A stretch of 64,000 nucleotides of DNA from Panacibacter microcysteis (GCF_015831355.1 NZ_JADWYR010000001.1:2046001-2110000), one strand, 5' to 3'. Positions 9,036 to 19,323 are shown, counted from the first letter of the stretch. The notes: generated by a model not told the origin, from the letters alone. Made by a program: numbers and translations.

Positions 9036-9824
9036 TTATTCATGTACCACCAGCAGCGGCACCTTGCTCTGGAAAGCCAGTTTCTTTGTATGGCTGTTGA
9101 TAAAAAGTTTATGAAAAATAGAATGCTCCCTGTGTACAGTAATAATCAGGTCAATGCTTTTGTCAGATGCAAATTGGTTAATGGCCTCTTCCACATCAAA
9201 CAGGCGCAGGAAATAGAATTGCGGAAAGAACTCAGCAAACATCGTTTCCAGTTTTTTCTTCTCGCCTTCATACTCTTCAGAAAGCGCTATGTAATGGTCT
9301 TCGTTTACATTAATAATGTGCAGGCTCAGCTGAAATTCTTTCAATATCTTTTTTACCGGCACAGATGGTACGGTACTAACAACATCTTTTAAATCTGTTG
9401 CCAGCAAAACATTTTTCATACCCGTATATTTACTGTCTTCGGGTACAATCAATACCGGAATATATTTGTTGTCTGCAAGCTTCAGGGTATTGCTTCCCAT
9501 AAAACGTTGTTCTGCTCTCGATTTACCGCCGGTTATACCCATAATCACCAGGTCTGCCTGGCGGTGGCGGGCAAGCTTTTCAAGTTCATCTAAAAAGTCT
9601 TCCGATTGCTCTACCAGCAAAGTAATTTTTAGTGGTGTAATATCCAGCAGCCTGTTTTTAAGGTTTTCCAGGTTTTCAAGTGCGTTTACATCACCAAAAT
9701 CCATTTCATAGCAATGGTATAAGATCAGTTCAACGCCATAGTGGCCTGCCAAAAAATTGGCAGCATATTCTGCCGCATTCAACGATGTATCAGAGAAATC
9801 TACCGGAACAATAACAGTGTTCAT
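9036..9824 (-). CDS. Universal stress protein with two tandem UspA domains
   Basis: 262 aa when started at the ATG at 9824 (MNTVIVPVDFSDTS); the open frame runs 21 codons further without family similarity. Residues 1-140 form the first Usp domain with the ATP-binding-like G-x-x-G stretch MGITGGKSRAEQ and GSNTLKLADNKYIPVLIVP. Residues 145-262 form a second domain ending in LINSHTKKLAFQSKVPLLVV. The glycine-rich phosphate-binding loop is clear only in the first domain; the second has IITVHREHS instead and is probably degenerate. It is a cytoplasmic stress or energy-state protein with unknown specific output. It is a single-gene transcript with its own terminator. Confidence 0.9.
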   Translation of the reverse strand: MNTVIVPVDFSDTSLNAAEYAANFLAGHYGVELILYHCYEMDFGDVNALENLENLKNRLLDITPLKITLLVEQSEDFLDELEKLARHRQADLVIMGITGGKSRAEQRFMGSNTLKLADNKYIPVLIVPEDSKYTGMKNVLLATDLKDVVSTVPSVPVKKILKEFQLSLHIINVNEDHYIALSEEYEGEKKKLETMFAEFFPQFYFLRLFDVEEAINQFASDKSIDLIITVHREHSIFHKLFINSHTKKLAFQSKVPLLVVHE

Positions 9825-9981
9825 AAGCTGGTTGGTTTTGTATAGTAAATTAATCGCAATGAAGTTATTGTTTTTTATGAAACCCATATCAACTGCGCCG
9901 TTTCATTTTAGAAAAATAAGATCGCACAGCGCAGCATAGTTATATCAATCATAAAGTATAATTATGTAAAAATTTTTGTGA

Positions 9982-10050
9982 GCCCGGCAGCGGAATAAAA
10001 ATGAAGCTTCCGTTGCGTCGCACTCTTGTACGGCTATAACGCTGCTGGGC
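9982..10050 (+). repeat. Intergenic repeat copy 3 (core A, clear inverted ends)
   Basis: Core TTGCGTCGCACTCTTGTAC at 10013-10031. The ends GCCCGGCAGCG (9982-9992) and CGCTGCTGGGC (10040-10050) are inverted repeats with one mismatch, giving the clearest unit boundaries in the window (69 bp). It sits upstream of the GH140-like gene. Confidence 0.9.
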
Positions 10051-10119
10051 AGTGCGAAGATCTTAGCGGGTATTCATTTTTAGGAGAAGTGTTTCCGTCT
10101 TATTATCTTCAATACAATA

Positions 10120-11490
10120 ATGCTTTCTATGAAACAATTAGTTTGCCTGCTGCTGTTCGTTACAATCACTGTCCACCTCTTTGCCCAGTTACGCATAGGT
10201 GCCGATAAACATTACCTGCAGAAAAAAGACGGTACGCCATTTTTCTGGCTGGGAGATACCGCCTGGGAACTGTTTCACCGGTTAAGCAGGGAAGAGGCTG
10301 TTACATACCTGCAAAACCGCGCAGACAAAGGTTTTACCGTAATACAGGCTGTTGTACTTGCAGAGCTCGACGGTTTGAATACACCTAACGTATACGGCGA
10401 TAAGCCGCTTATTGACAATGACCCGGCCAAACCCAACGAAGCATACTTTAAACATGTTGATTTTATTGTAAAGGAAGCAGCAAAACGAAACCTTTACATT
10501 GCCATGTTGCCAACATGGGCAGATAAATGGTATAAAGACCAATGGGGCGTGGGGCCGGAAATATTCAATGCACAAAATGCAAAAGCATATGGTGCATGGA
10601 TAGCAAAGAGGTACGCCGGCGCTGCCAATATCATTTGGGTAATGGGTGGCGACCGTATGCCGCAAAATGATGTTCACCTCTCCATCATCAGGGCAATGGC
10701 AGAGGGTGTAAGAAGTGTTGATACAAATCATTTAATGACGTTTCACCCCAACGGCGGGCATAGTTCTTACGAGTTTTTTCCCGAAGATGCGTGGATTGAT
10801 TTTCATATGTCTCAAACAGGCCATAAAGTAGGTAACGCCGACTATAAGCAAAACATAAACGCTTATGCATTGGAAGTAATAAAACCGCATATAAATGGTG
10901 AACCAAACTATGAAGATCACCCCAACGACTGGAACCCAGGCGAAAAAGGCTGGATGGATGATTTTGACACACGGGAAGCGGCATACTGGAACATGCTTTC
11001 CGGTGGTGCCGGGCATACATATGGCAACCACAATATATGGCAAATGTATACAGAAGAACGTGTACCGGTAAACAATGCAAGAACACACTGGCAAACAGCC
11101 ATGGATTACCGCGGGGCATTCTGTGTGGGTTACATGCGCAGGATGTTCGAAAAGCGTAATTGGCAAAAACTGGTAATGGATCAGTCAGTGATTACCGATG
11201 AAAACCCGGAGGGGGTGGAGTATAAGGTGGCAGCGGTTTCGGCAGACAAAGATTTTATGTTTGTGTATATTCCTTATGGAATAAAGACCACGGTAGATAT
11301 GTCACGCATTGCCGCCGGAACCATACGCGGCTGGTGGTTTAACCCAAGGGATGGGCGGGCAATCAAACTTGGTGAATTTGGAAACACCGGGAAGAAAACA
11401 TTTACACCAACATCTGTTGGCAGGGGCAGCGATTGGGTACTGGTACTCGATGATGCCTCTAAAAATTACCCCCCGCCAGAAGGAAGATAG
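10120..11490 (+). CDS. Secreted glycoside hydrolase, DUF4038/GH140-like
   Basis: 456 aa with an N-terminal signal peptide (cleavage after LFAQ, about residue 23). ATG codons at 10120 and 10129 are both possible. The body is a TIM barrel of the DUF4038 type: it opens with the family pattern of a substrate-facing GTPFFWLGDTAW, then AKRYAGAANIIWVMGGDR and INGEPNYED with likely catalytic acids at the strand ends. A C-terminal beta domain (from about 350, FVYIPYG...WWFNPRDG) resembles the putative collagen-binding domain that follows DUF4038. The characterised GH140 enzyme is an apiosidase acting on rhamnogalacturonan II, but the family is broad and substrate is not certain. There is no SusC/D or other hydrolase beside it. 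Confidence 0.82.
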   Translation: MLSMKQLVCLLLFVTITVHLFAQLRIGADKHYLQKKDGTPFFWLGDTAWELFHRLSREEAVTYLQNRADKGFTVIQAVVLAELDGLNTPNVYGDKPLIDNDPAKPNEAYFKHVDFIVKEAAKRNLYIAMLPTWADKWYKDQWGVGPEIFNAQNAKAYGAWIAKRYAGAANIIWVMGGDRMPQNDVHLSIIRAMAEGVRSVDTNHLMTFHPNGGHSSYEFFPEDAWIDFHMSQTGHKVGNADYKQNINAYALEVIKPHINGEPNYEDHPNDWNPGEKGWMDDFDTREAAYWNMLSGGAGHTYGNHNIWQMYTEERVPVNNARTHWQTAMDYRGAFCVGYMRRMFEKRNWQKLVMDQSVITDENPEGVEYKVAAVSADKDFMFVYIPYGIKTTVDMSRIAAGTIRGWWFNPRDGRAIKLGEFGNTGKKTFTPTSVGRGSDWVLVLDDASKNYPPPEGR

Positions 11491-11701
11491 CGGCATGGCC
11501 CGTATTGGTCGTATGATGGGTTACGCCTTGATCTGTATTTAGGAGTTTATCACTTGTGTTGCTGAATGTGGAATACAGTCTGTAAGAATGATATTCCCCC
11601 CGGAGTTTGCACGGTTGTACGCTACTGTTGGCTTACCGCTTATGTTTTCCCTCTCAAACCCTGCTGCCTGCGCTTTACGTGTTGCGCTGGTACATCCGGA
11701 G

Positions 11702-11778
11702 CCTGCAGCCGCCATGAAAGTGGAACCCTGAAGTGAGTGACACAACAGGCGATAATAAGTATTACTGCTGCCGGCACC
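11702..11778 (-). repeat. Intergenic repeat copy 4 (core B, CTTCAG type)
   Basis: Minus strand: GTGCCGGCAGCAGTAATACT, then TTGTGTCACTCACTTCAGGG, then TTCCACTTTCATGGCGGCTG. After CACTT this copy has CAG instead of GTAC, as does the copy at 41561-41640. It lies in the 408-base gap 11491-11898; I see no gene or other signal in the rest of that gap. Confidence 0.85.
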
Positions 11779-11898
11779 AAAAAATAAAAGAATAAAGGCG
11801 GCCGTATCAATTTTAATAAAATATTCAGGCATCTATAAGATGGAGGCATTAGTTTGCGTTATAAAGCATAGTGTTTCAATTTTAAGCCTAAAACCCCC

Positions 11899-14800
11899 AT
11901 GCACAAACAACCATTATTTGTCGCTATCCTGAGTTTTCTCTCGCTCTCTTTGCATGCACAAAATAACGATGAGCCGCTGAACAGTGGCGAAGTTTTAGAG
12001 CAATGCGTTAAATATTACGAAGAGGGCAATTACAAAAAAGTAATAGCAGCATGCAAAACAGTATCGCGCAACGATACCAATTATAAGCGTGTTTTACATG
12101 AGTTATCTTATGCAAGTTACCTCGACAGCCAGTTTGACAACAGCGTGAGTTATGCCAGGCTTGGCATGGCGGCTTATCCTGAAAAAGCTGTTGACTGGTA
12201 CAATCTTTTGGGAAACAGCTATGATGGTCTTGGTAAAACAAAAGAGGCGCTTGGCAGTTACGACAGCATGCTTACGCGTAATCCATACAATTACCAGGGC
12301 TGGTTTAACAAAGGTCTTGTATACTACCACAAAGACAATTTTGCAGACGCAAAAACATGTTTTGAAAAAGCATTAATGATCAATCCTTATCATCCATCGT
12401 CTCATTATTTTTTGGGTGCCTGTGCCGTAAAGGATGGTAAGGTAGTACCTGCAATGCTCAGCTTTTCAACATGCCTGCTGATGGGTACAGAAGGTAAATA
12501 TGCAGGTAACTGTGTAAAATTCCTGAGCAGCATTGCCAATGCTGCAGATGATATTACAAAATATACGGCATCGCCCAAACAATGGAGTGATGATGATTTT
12601 GACCTGTTGCAGGAAATTGTCATCAGCAAGATTGCGCTTAATGCAAAGTACAAGTTAAAGACAGACCTGGAAGACCCAATAACAAGGCAGTTACAGGTGA
12701 TCATGGAAAAGCTGGAGTACAATGAGGCAGACAAAGGGTTCTGGATGCAGTATTATGTTCCTTTCTTTACAGATGTATATAAAAAAGGATCATTTAATGT
12801 CATGGTGAATTACATGTTTAGCGGTCTTGATATTAAAGCAGTAAAAAGCTACAACCAGAAAAACAAAAAAGAGATCAATGCCTTTGCAAACGATGCCGGC
12901 CTGTATTTTACAGGCATAAGAAGAACCGGCAAACTGATGGTAAACGAGCGAACAGATGCAAATAAAAAATATTATTTCTCAGATGGGTACCTGCTGGGTA
13001 TTGGTAGCTGGACAACTGTTGGTTCAGAAGATCAACTTACCGGCCCGTGGACCTTCTATTTTGAAAATGGAAATGTAAAATCAAAAGGCACATTTGATGC
13101 CAGCGGTGAAAAAACAGGTGAGTGGAGCTATTACCATGAGAATGGCCAGTTAAAGCAAACCTGCCCTTTTGCAGACGGTAAAATACATGGCAAAGTGTAT
13201 TCGTGGTACGACAATGGTAATCCATCAGAAGAAAACGAGTATAAAAATGATAAGCTGAACGGGCCAACGAAAGTTTACTACTACAACGGTCTTATAAAAA
13301 GAACCAGCAATTACAGCGATGATAAAAGAGAAGGCGAAGAAAAAGGATACACGTACGATGGTTTTCCCGATTATGTGGCCATTTATAAAAATGATGAATT
13401 AGACGGGGAGGTTACCGGTTATCACAACAATGGTAAAGTACACGTAATCAAACATTATACAAATGGTAAACTAAACGGCTTATATAAAGTATTTGCAGCC
13501 AATGGAACATTAACGCAGGAAGGTAATTATGCAGATGATGAATTGGTCGGGGAATGGAAAGAGTACTATGATGATAAAAAGATCAAAAGTGAGTATGCAT
13601 ATAAAGACGGTAAGTTAACAGGGCCCTACAAAACTTACTACGAAAATGGAAAGCCCCGCCAAATACAAAATTATAACAATGGCAAGGTTGATGGCAAAGA
13701 AGAGAATTTTGATGAAGACGGCATCAAATTCAGTGAAAGTATTTATGAGAACGGCCGCCTGAGAGAGCTTTCTTTCTTCGATAAAAAAGGCAATGCAGTG
13801 AATAACTTCACTACACGTCGCGGCGCCGGTAATCTTACTTTTTATAATGCGCATGGTACAAAAACAGATGAGGGCTATTTTAATAAAGATGGCTACCGGG
13901 AAGGTAAAACTACCTATTACTACGCTTCGGGTAAAGTGCGTACAGAAGCAAATTTCAAAGATGGTTTGTTGCAGGGTGAAAGAACGATCTATTATACCAA
14001 TGGAAAAGTGTCCGAGAAAATAAACTTTGAAAATGATAATGAACAGGGCATCCTTAAAGGATTTCATATAAACGGAAACAAGCGGTACAATGGCTATTAT
14101 AATGGCGGGTCTAAAGAGGCAGAGCATATTACGTATAATCTTTTTGGAACACCCGTGTCATCCTTTTATTACCTGGATAATGACCAGAATGGTTATACTG
14201 TTTACTATTCAGCCAACGGGAAAAAAGACTATGAAGAGTTGTATAAAAATGGCTGGTTGTGCAAAGCAATTCAGTATGACACAATGGGTAACATTCTTGC
14301 AGAAACAGATTTTCCCAAAGGCAACGGAGATCTTGTTTATAAGCACTACAACGGCAAAGTGTATATAAAAAGCGCTTATCGTAATTACATGGTACAGGGC
14401 AACTACGAAGCATTCTTTTTCGATGGTACACCAAATACTTTTATTCACTACAAAAACGGTTATAGAGACAGCCTTAGCAAAACATATTTTTATGGCGGCA
14501 AAGTAAGAAGCGAAGGACGCTATAATATGGGCGACAAAACCGCGGAATGGAAATATTATTACAGCAATGGCAAACTAAATTATATAGAGAATTATATAGA
14601 TGGAGAAGAAGAAGGTACAGAAATATTATATAATGATGACGGCACCAAAGACAGGGTTATCACCTATCACAAAGGCAATCTCGAAGGCCCGTATATTTAC
14701 TATGGAGATAATAATGAGCCGGCATTGCAGCTCAACTATCACAATGATGAAGTGGTAAGCTACACGTACAACGGTAAAGATGGAAAGCTCCTTGCGCCAA

Positions 14801-15198
14801 TACCGGTAAAAAACGGTACAGTAAAAATAGTTGCGTACTATAGCAATGGGAATAAAAGTGTGGAAGTAAATTATGAAAACAATGAAATAGATGGCGTGCG
14901 TAAATTTTACCATACCAACGGAGAACTTTTTGTAGAAAGTGCCTGGATACACGGTTATCAGCATGGTCCGCGAAAGGTTTATTATACCGGCAACAAAAAG
15001 CAGCGGGAAGAAGAGTATTATTATGGAAACCAACATGGCGTAGCCAGGTCTTATTTTCCCAATGGAAAGGTTAGATTAGAAGAAAACTGGTACAACGGAG
15101 AATTGAATGGCCCCAGTAAATTGTACGACGAAACGGGAAAGCTAAAAGAGACACGTGTGTATTATTACGACCTGCTGGTAAACGTAATAAAAGAGTAA
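11899..15198 (+). CDS. Secreted TPR plus MORN_2 (YwqK-type) repeat protein
   Basis: 1099 aa. A signal peptide (cleavage after LHAQ, about residue 21) is followed by three to four tetratricopeptide repeats (about 25-180), including NYQGWFNKGLVYY and PYHPSSHYFLGAC. From about residue 375 to the end there are about 26 MORN-like beta repeats with the pattern G-x-W/x-x-Y-Y-x-N-G-K, spaced about 23 residues. This is the MORN_2 repeat, annotated in many proteins as YwqK-family antitoxin; that name comes from a small Bacillus protein and says nothing about function here. The architecture suggests a long beta-solenoid on an exported protein, perhaps for binding. Tyr, Asn, Gly and Lys are strongly enriched. 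Confidence 0.85.
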   Translation: MHKQPLFVAILSFLSLSLHAQNNDEPLNSGEVLEQCVKYYEEGNYKKVIAACKTVSRNDTNYKRVLHELSYASYLDSQFDNSVSYARLGMAAYPEKAVDWYNLLGNSYDGLGKTKEALGSYDSMLTRNPYNYQGWFNKGLVYYHKDNFADAKTCFEKALMINPYHPSSHYFLGACAVKDGKVVPAMLSFSTCLLMGTEGKYAGNCVKFLSSIANAADDITKYTASPKQWSDDDFDLLQEIVISKIALNAKYKLKTDLEDPITRQLQVIMEKLEYNEADKGFWMQYYVPFFTDVYKKGSFNVMVNYMFSGLDIKAVKSYNQKNKKEINAFANDAGLYFTGIRRTGKLMVNERTDANKKYYFSDGYLLGIGSWTTVGSEDQLTGPWTFYFENGNVKSKGTFDASGEKTGEWSYYHENGQLKQTCPFADGKIHGKVYSWYDNGNPSEENEYKNDKLNGPTKVYYYNGLIKRTSNYSDDKREGEEKGYTYDGFPDYVAIYKNDELDGEVTGYHNNGKVHVIKHYTNGKLNGLYKVFAANGTLTQEGNYADDELVGEWKEYYDDKKIKSEYAYKDGKLTGPYKTYYENGKPRQIQNYNNGKVDGKEENFDEDGIKFSESIYENGRLRELSFFDKKGNAVNNFTTRRGAGNLTFYNAHGTKTDEGYFNKDGYREGKTTYYYASGKVRTEANFKDGLLQGERTIYYTNGKVSEKINFENDNEQGILKGFHINGNKRYNGYYNGGSKEAEHITYNLFGTPVSSFYYLDNDQNGYTVYYSANGKKDYEELYKNGWLCKAIQYDTMGNILAETDFPKGNGDLVYKHYNGKVYIKSAYRNYMVQGNYEAFFFDGTPNTFIHYKNGYRDSLSKTYFYGGKVRSEGRYNMGDKTAEWKYYYSNGKLNYIENYIDGEEEGTEILYNDDGTKDRVITYHKGNLEGPYIYYGDNNEPALQLNYHNDEVVSYTYNGKDGKLLAPIPVKNGTVKIVAYYSNGNKSVEVNYENNEIDGVRKFYHTNGELFVESAWIHGYQHGPRKVYYTGNKKQREEEYYYGNQHGVARSYFPNGKVRLEENWYNGELNGPSKLYDETGKLKETRVYYYDLLVNVIKE

Positions 15199-15204
15199 AC
15201 CTGT

Positions 15205-15285
15205 TGGCCGGGCTGCATTGCTGCTATAAAGCTTTACTTGCGTCGCACTCTTGTACGGCATATCATTATTCAGCAAGGTTCGGTC
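15205..15285 (+). repeat. Intergenic repeat copy 5 (core A)
   Basis: Core TTGCGTCGCACTCTTGTAC at 15238-15256, left arm GGCCGGGCTGCATTGCTGC, right arm CAGCAAGGTTCGGTC. It begins 7 bases after the stop of the MORN protein gene. Confidence 0.88.
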
Positions 15286-15376
15286 ATCATAATTTTTCTC
15301 AGGCAATCTGTAATGCAATCTTGCGTGTGAAGTGTGTTTAAAATAATGGTGCGGCGGGCAAGAGTATTGCTGCCCG

Positions 15377-17347
15377 ATGATCACTAAAAAATCAAAAAAC
15401 GTGAAAACAGCGCGATTAAAAGTAAAGGAATTGTTTTTTGTTGTAGTCTGTGTCGTAGCATCACAACAATTGTCTGCGCAGGATTTTGATGAGATTGCAG
15501 CAAAATACCCAAATGAATATGCGGTTATTGAGCATATGTATGAGTCATTAACGTTATCCATCAAAGATGGGCAGCCGTATGCAGAAAGCAAAACAGACCA
15601 GGATATTTTAGTCTTAAGCGACAAAGCAAACGGTGTTTATAACCGGCAATACATCTACAACAGCTCTTACAATAAACTGCTGGAGTTTGAAGCGTATACA
15701 AAAGTGCCCGATGGCAGAAAATACAATAAGCTAAAGGTTACTGATGTAAAGACTGAAAGCGCAAGAGGCCGTAGCGTTTTTTACGACGATACCAAACAAA
15801 CAGGTTTCGATTTTCCGTCACTCATCAAAGGTGCGGTAGCGCATATGGAATATTCAGAGGCACACAAAGACGTACACCTGATAACACCATTTTATTGCGA
15901 GTCGTATATGCCTGTTATAAAGGCAGTCTATATTGTAACGGTTCCCGCAGAAATGCAGATTAAATACACCATCCGCAACGATGCAGACAAAAAAGTAAAA
16001 GTAGAGGAAACCTCCAAAGGCCGTCAGCGCATCTACACTTTTACAGCTACAGATGTAAAGCCTACAGCCCGTTTTTCTAATGCGCCTGCCGCATCCTATT
16101 ACGAACCTCATATTATTGTACAACTGGTAAGCTACAGGAACGAAAAAAATGAGCTGGTTAATTTTCTCGATGATGTTAATGATCTCTATAAATGGAATTA
16201 TGGGTTTATCAATAATGTGAATACCGATACAAAAGATTTGCAAAAGCTTGCTGATAGTTTAACGTTGGGTGTTAAAGATGAGCTGACCAAAGCAAGAAAG
16301 ATTTACGAATGGGTACAATCAAATATCAAGTATGTGGCTTTTGAAGATGGGCTTGAAGGCTTTGTGCCACGCCAGGCCGCTGTTGTATGTACACGCCGCT
16401 ACGGAGATTGTAAAGACATGGCAAGTGTATTGACGGCATTGCTGCAACTGGCAGGTCTAAAAGCATACTTTACATGGATTGGCACAAGAGACATCCCGTA
16501 TGATTATACAGAGGTTGCGCTGCCCATTACAGATAACCACATGATAGCCGCACTCAACATAAATAATGACTGGATATTTCTCGATGGTACAGATCCCAAC
16601 TGCATCTTCGGGTTGCCAAGTGCATTTATACAAGGCAAACAGGCATTGATTGGTATTTCCGGCAAAGAATACAAAATCATCCGCGTGCCGGAAGTGGATG
16701 TGGCCAAAAGTTCTGTGGTAGACAGTACATACATAACATTGAGCGGCAATGGTATAAAAGGCTTTTCAAGTGTTTATTATAATGGTTATATGGGTTCAGA
16801 TGTATATACGCGGTTAATGTACAGCGATGCAAAAGAAACAAAAGACTATGTAAAATACCGCATGGGTAAAGCAAGCAATAAGTTTATCCTTGGTAGTTAC
16901 ACTATAAACAAGTTAAGTGCAACCGATAAATCTGTAAACATCAAAGCAGATTTTGAAGTGCCTGACTACAGCAGGAAGGTAGCCAATGAATTATACATTA
17001 ATCTCAACCTCGAAAAATTTTTTACAGACTACAGCATTATTGATACCGCAAAACGAAAAGGTGTTCCATTGGAGAATGAGTATAAATATCTCATCAAACA
17101 ATACACTATCCTGGAAGTTCCGGAATCGTATAATGTAACCTATATACCGAAAGACTTTAATCTCAATACAGGCATATTCAGTTTTGCTATAAAATATACG
17201 CAACAGGGAAATAAAGTTATTGCCATGCAGGAAATGAGTAATAATTACCTGCTGATGCATCCCAAAGATTTTACTGAATGGAACAACGCCGTAAAAAAAA
17301 TAAACAATCAATATAAAGAACAAGTGGTGCTAGAGGCACGTAAATAA
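15377..17347 (+). CDS. DUF3857 / transglutaminase-like protein with intact catalytic triad
   Basis: 656 aa. A signal peptide ends near LSAQD (about residue 35). A beta-rich DUF3857 domain (about 60-265) is followed by a transglutaminase-like domain (about 285-440) with Cys345 in RYGDCKD, His388 in DNHM and Asp403 in FLDGTD, the papain-like triad of this fold. A C-terminal DUF2569/DUF3858-like beta region follows. It is predicted to be exported to the periplasm or cell surface and to act as a peptidase or transamidase; substrate unknown. The next gene, 8 bases downstream, encodes a paralogue that lacks the triad, so the two are likely one transcript and may form a complex. Confidence 0.88.
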   Translation: MITKKSKNVKTARLKVKELFFVVVCVVASQQLSAQDFDEIAAKYPNEYAVIEHMYESLTLSIKDGQPYAESKTDQDILVLSDKANGVYNRQYIYNSSYNKLLEFEAYTKVPDGRKYNKLKVTDVKTESARGRSVFYDDTKQTGFDFPSLIKGAVAHMEYSEAHKDVHLITPFYCESYMPVIKAVYIVTVPAEMQIKYTIRNDADKKVKVEETSKGRQRIYTFTATDVKPTARFSNAPAASYYEPHIIVQLVSYRNEKNELVNFLDDVNDLYKWNYGFINNVNTDTKDLQKLADSLTLGVKDELTKARKIYEWVQSNIKYVAFEDGLEGFVPRQAAVVCTRRYGDCKDMASVLTALLQLAGLKAYFTWIGTRDIPYDYTEVALPITDNHMIAALNINNDWIFLDGTDPNCIFGLPSAFIQGKQALIGISGKEYKIIRVPEVDVAKSSVVDSTYITLSGNGIKGFSSVYYNGYMGSDVYTRLMYSDAKETKDYVKYRMGKASNKFILGSYTINKLSATDKSVNIKADFEVPDYSRKVANELYINLNLEKFFTDYSIIDTAKRKGVPLENEYKYLIKQYTILEVPESYNVTYIPKDFNLNTGIFSFAIKYTQQGNKVIAMQEMSNNYLLMHPKDFTEWNNAVKKINNQYKEQVVLEARK

Positions 17348-17355
17348 TTTACAAT

Positions 17356-19323
17356 ATGAAAAGATCGCTATTGGCACTGTTGATATTTTCTGGTATAACA
17401 AATGGTTATGCGCAGGAGTATAATTATGATACACAGCAAAAATGGGAAGATAAACCAGTACTGCATAAAGTAAATACGAGATACGATTCTGCCAGCGCCG
17501 TCGCAATTCTTGATGAGCGTTCAATAGAATATGTAAAGATAAAAGAAGACCTTGTTGTGCATGAAACAGACCACGTTATAATCCACATTATGGATGACAA
17601 TGGTATTGAAATGTACAACAAGATTTACATTCCCCTTTACAGATCATCATCCATAAAGAATATAAAAGCAAGAACAATTTTACCAGGCGGCAAAATTATT
17701 GAACTCTCACAGTCCGCCATAAAAGAGATAGAAGAAGATGGCAGGCTTTACAAGCTTTTTGCCATGGACGGCCTCGAAAAAGGTTGCGAAGTAGAGTATT
17801 CATGGCAGGAAGAAAGACCCCTTTCAATTTTTGGTTCAGAAGTGTTCCAGCGTGGTAACATTCCGTCCCAAAGCACACGCTTTGTCCTGAGTACGCCATC
17901 TCATTTAAAATTCGATGTTAAAGGTTACAACGGCTTCCGGATTAGCCAGGATTCTTTAATAGGCGAGGAACGTATCATTGCCGGCTTCTCTGATAACATA
18001 GACCAGATGGAAGAAGAGAAATATGCATTTACAGACCCATACCTGCAGAGAGTAGACTACAAGCTAAGTTATAATCTTTCAAAAAATGAAAACATCAGGA
18101 TGTATACCTGGAAAGATCTTGCAAAGCAGGTTTATCCCTATTACACAGTACGCACTTCCAAAGAAGAAAAAGCGCTTGAATCGTTCATTAAAAAGATGCC
18201 TGCCATTGATGCGCTAAAAACCGCCAATGCCATTCTTGCTATTGAAGATTATATAAAGACCAACATTAATGTAAATGAAGAACTGATTGCTGATGAGGCA
18301 GCAAATATTGAATTCATTGTAAAGAATAAATCCACTAATCATTCAGGTATCATCAGGCTTTTTGCAGGTGTATTTGACAAAATGAACATCAGTTACCAGT
18401 TGGTTTACCCCGGCACAAGAACCGGCTTTACGTTAGATGAACAGCTTGAGAACTGGGACAGGGCTGATGATATGATCATTTATTTTCCTTCAGTAAAAAA
18501 ATTCATTTCACCGGTTAATGTTGAATTAAGGTATCCCTACATACCATACCAGTATATATACACAAAAGGCCTGTTTCTAAAAGGAACAGTGGTGGGCGAA
18601 TTAAAAACAGCAGTAGGCAGCTTCGCCACAATAGGTGCAGAAAGTTTTGATCAGCATGCCATGAATATGGAAGCTGCAATTAAGTTTTCCCGTGAAATGG
18701 ACACGGTTATCATTTCAAGCAGGCAAATACTTACAGGCTATGGCGCCACTAATTACAGGCCCATTTATACATTCCTGCCGCAAGACAAACAGGATGAAGC
18801 AAACAAAGAAATTATTAAAGGGGTGGCTGGCAGTGAAGATATTTCCAATATAAAAATTGAGGGTACTAACCTCAACGATTATTTCGACAATAAACCGCTG
18901 ACAATCGGCGCAGATATCAAAAGCACTACGCTACTTGAGCGCGCCGGCAATAAAGTCTTATTTAAACTCGGTGAAATCATCGGTCAGCAGGCAGAAATGT
19001 ACCAGGAAAAACCACGGCATCTACCTGTTGAATTGCCTTACCCGCATGTGTTGAACAGGAAGATTGTTTTTGAAATACCAGGCGGTTACAGCGTCAAAAA
19101 TCTCGACGATATAAACCTGAGCGTGGTACACAAAGAAAACGATACCGTAACAATGGGCTTTGTAAGCAACTATACGAAATCCGGCAATGCAGTTACCGTA
19201 AATATTTACGAGACCTATGCCAAAATTTATTATCCTTTAGAGCAATTTGAAGACTTTAAAAAGGTAATCAATGCATCTGCCGACTTCAATAAAATTACAC
19301 TGGTGTTACAAAAAGAAAATTAA
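17356..19323 (+). CDS. DUF3857 paralogue with degenerate transglutaminase domain
   Basis: 655 aa, signal peptide ending at GYAQE (about residue 20). It has the same DUF3857 plus transglutaminase-like layout and almost the same length as the upstream gene. By eye-alignment the catalytic Cys is replaced by His329 (KSTNHSG), the His by Asp (ADDMIIYF) and the Asp by a non-acidic residue (KKFISPV). It therefore looks like a pseudoenzyme that keeps the fold. The two genes are 8 bases apart. A regulatory or structural role beside the active paralogue is inference. Confidence 0.82.
   Translation: MKRSLLALLIFSGITNGYAQEYNYDTQQKWEDKPVLHKVNTRYDSASAVAILDERSIEYVKIKEDLVVHETDHVIIHIMDDNGIEMYNKIYIPLYRSSSIKNIKARTILPGGKIIELSQSAIKEIEEDGRLYKLFAMDGLEKGCEVEYSWQEERPLSIFGSEVFQRGNIPSQSTRFVLSTPSHLKFDVKGYNGFRISQDSLIGEERIIAGFSDNIDQMEEEKYAFTDPYLQRVDYKLSYNLSKNENIRMYTWKDLAKQVYPYYTVRTSKEEKALESFIKKMPAIDALKTANAILAIEDYIKTNINVNEELIADEAANIEFIVKNKSTNHSGIIRLFAGVFDKMNISYQLVYPGTRTGFTLDEQLENWDRADDMIIYFPSVKKFISPVNVELRYPYIPYQYIYTKGLFLKGTVVGELKTAVGSFATIGAESFDQHAMNMEAAIKFSREMDTVIISSRQILTGYGATNYRPIYTFLPQDKQDEANKEIIKGVAGSEDISNIKIEGTNLNDYFDNKPLTIGADIKSTTLLERAGNKVLFKLGEIIGQQAEMYQEKPRHLPVELPYPHVLNRKIVFEIPGGYSVKNLDDINLSVVHKENDTVTMGFVSNYTKSGNAVTVNIYETYAKIYYPLEQFEDFKKVINASADFNKITLVLQKEN

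Noticed and set aside
13615-14127. Minus-strand frame of 170 codons within the MORN protein gene
   Set aside because: Antisense shadow caused by the regular repeat codons of the MORN gene, with no family resemblance.
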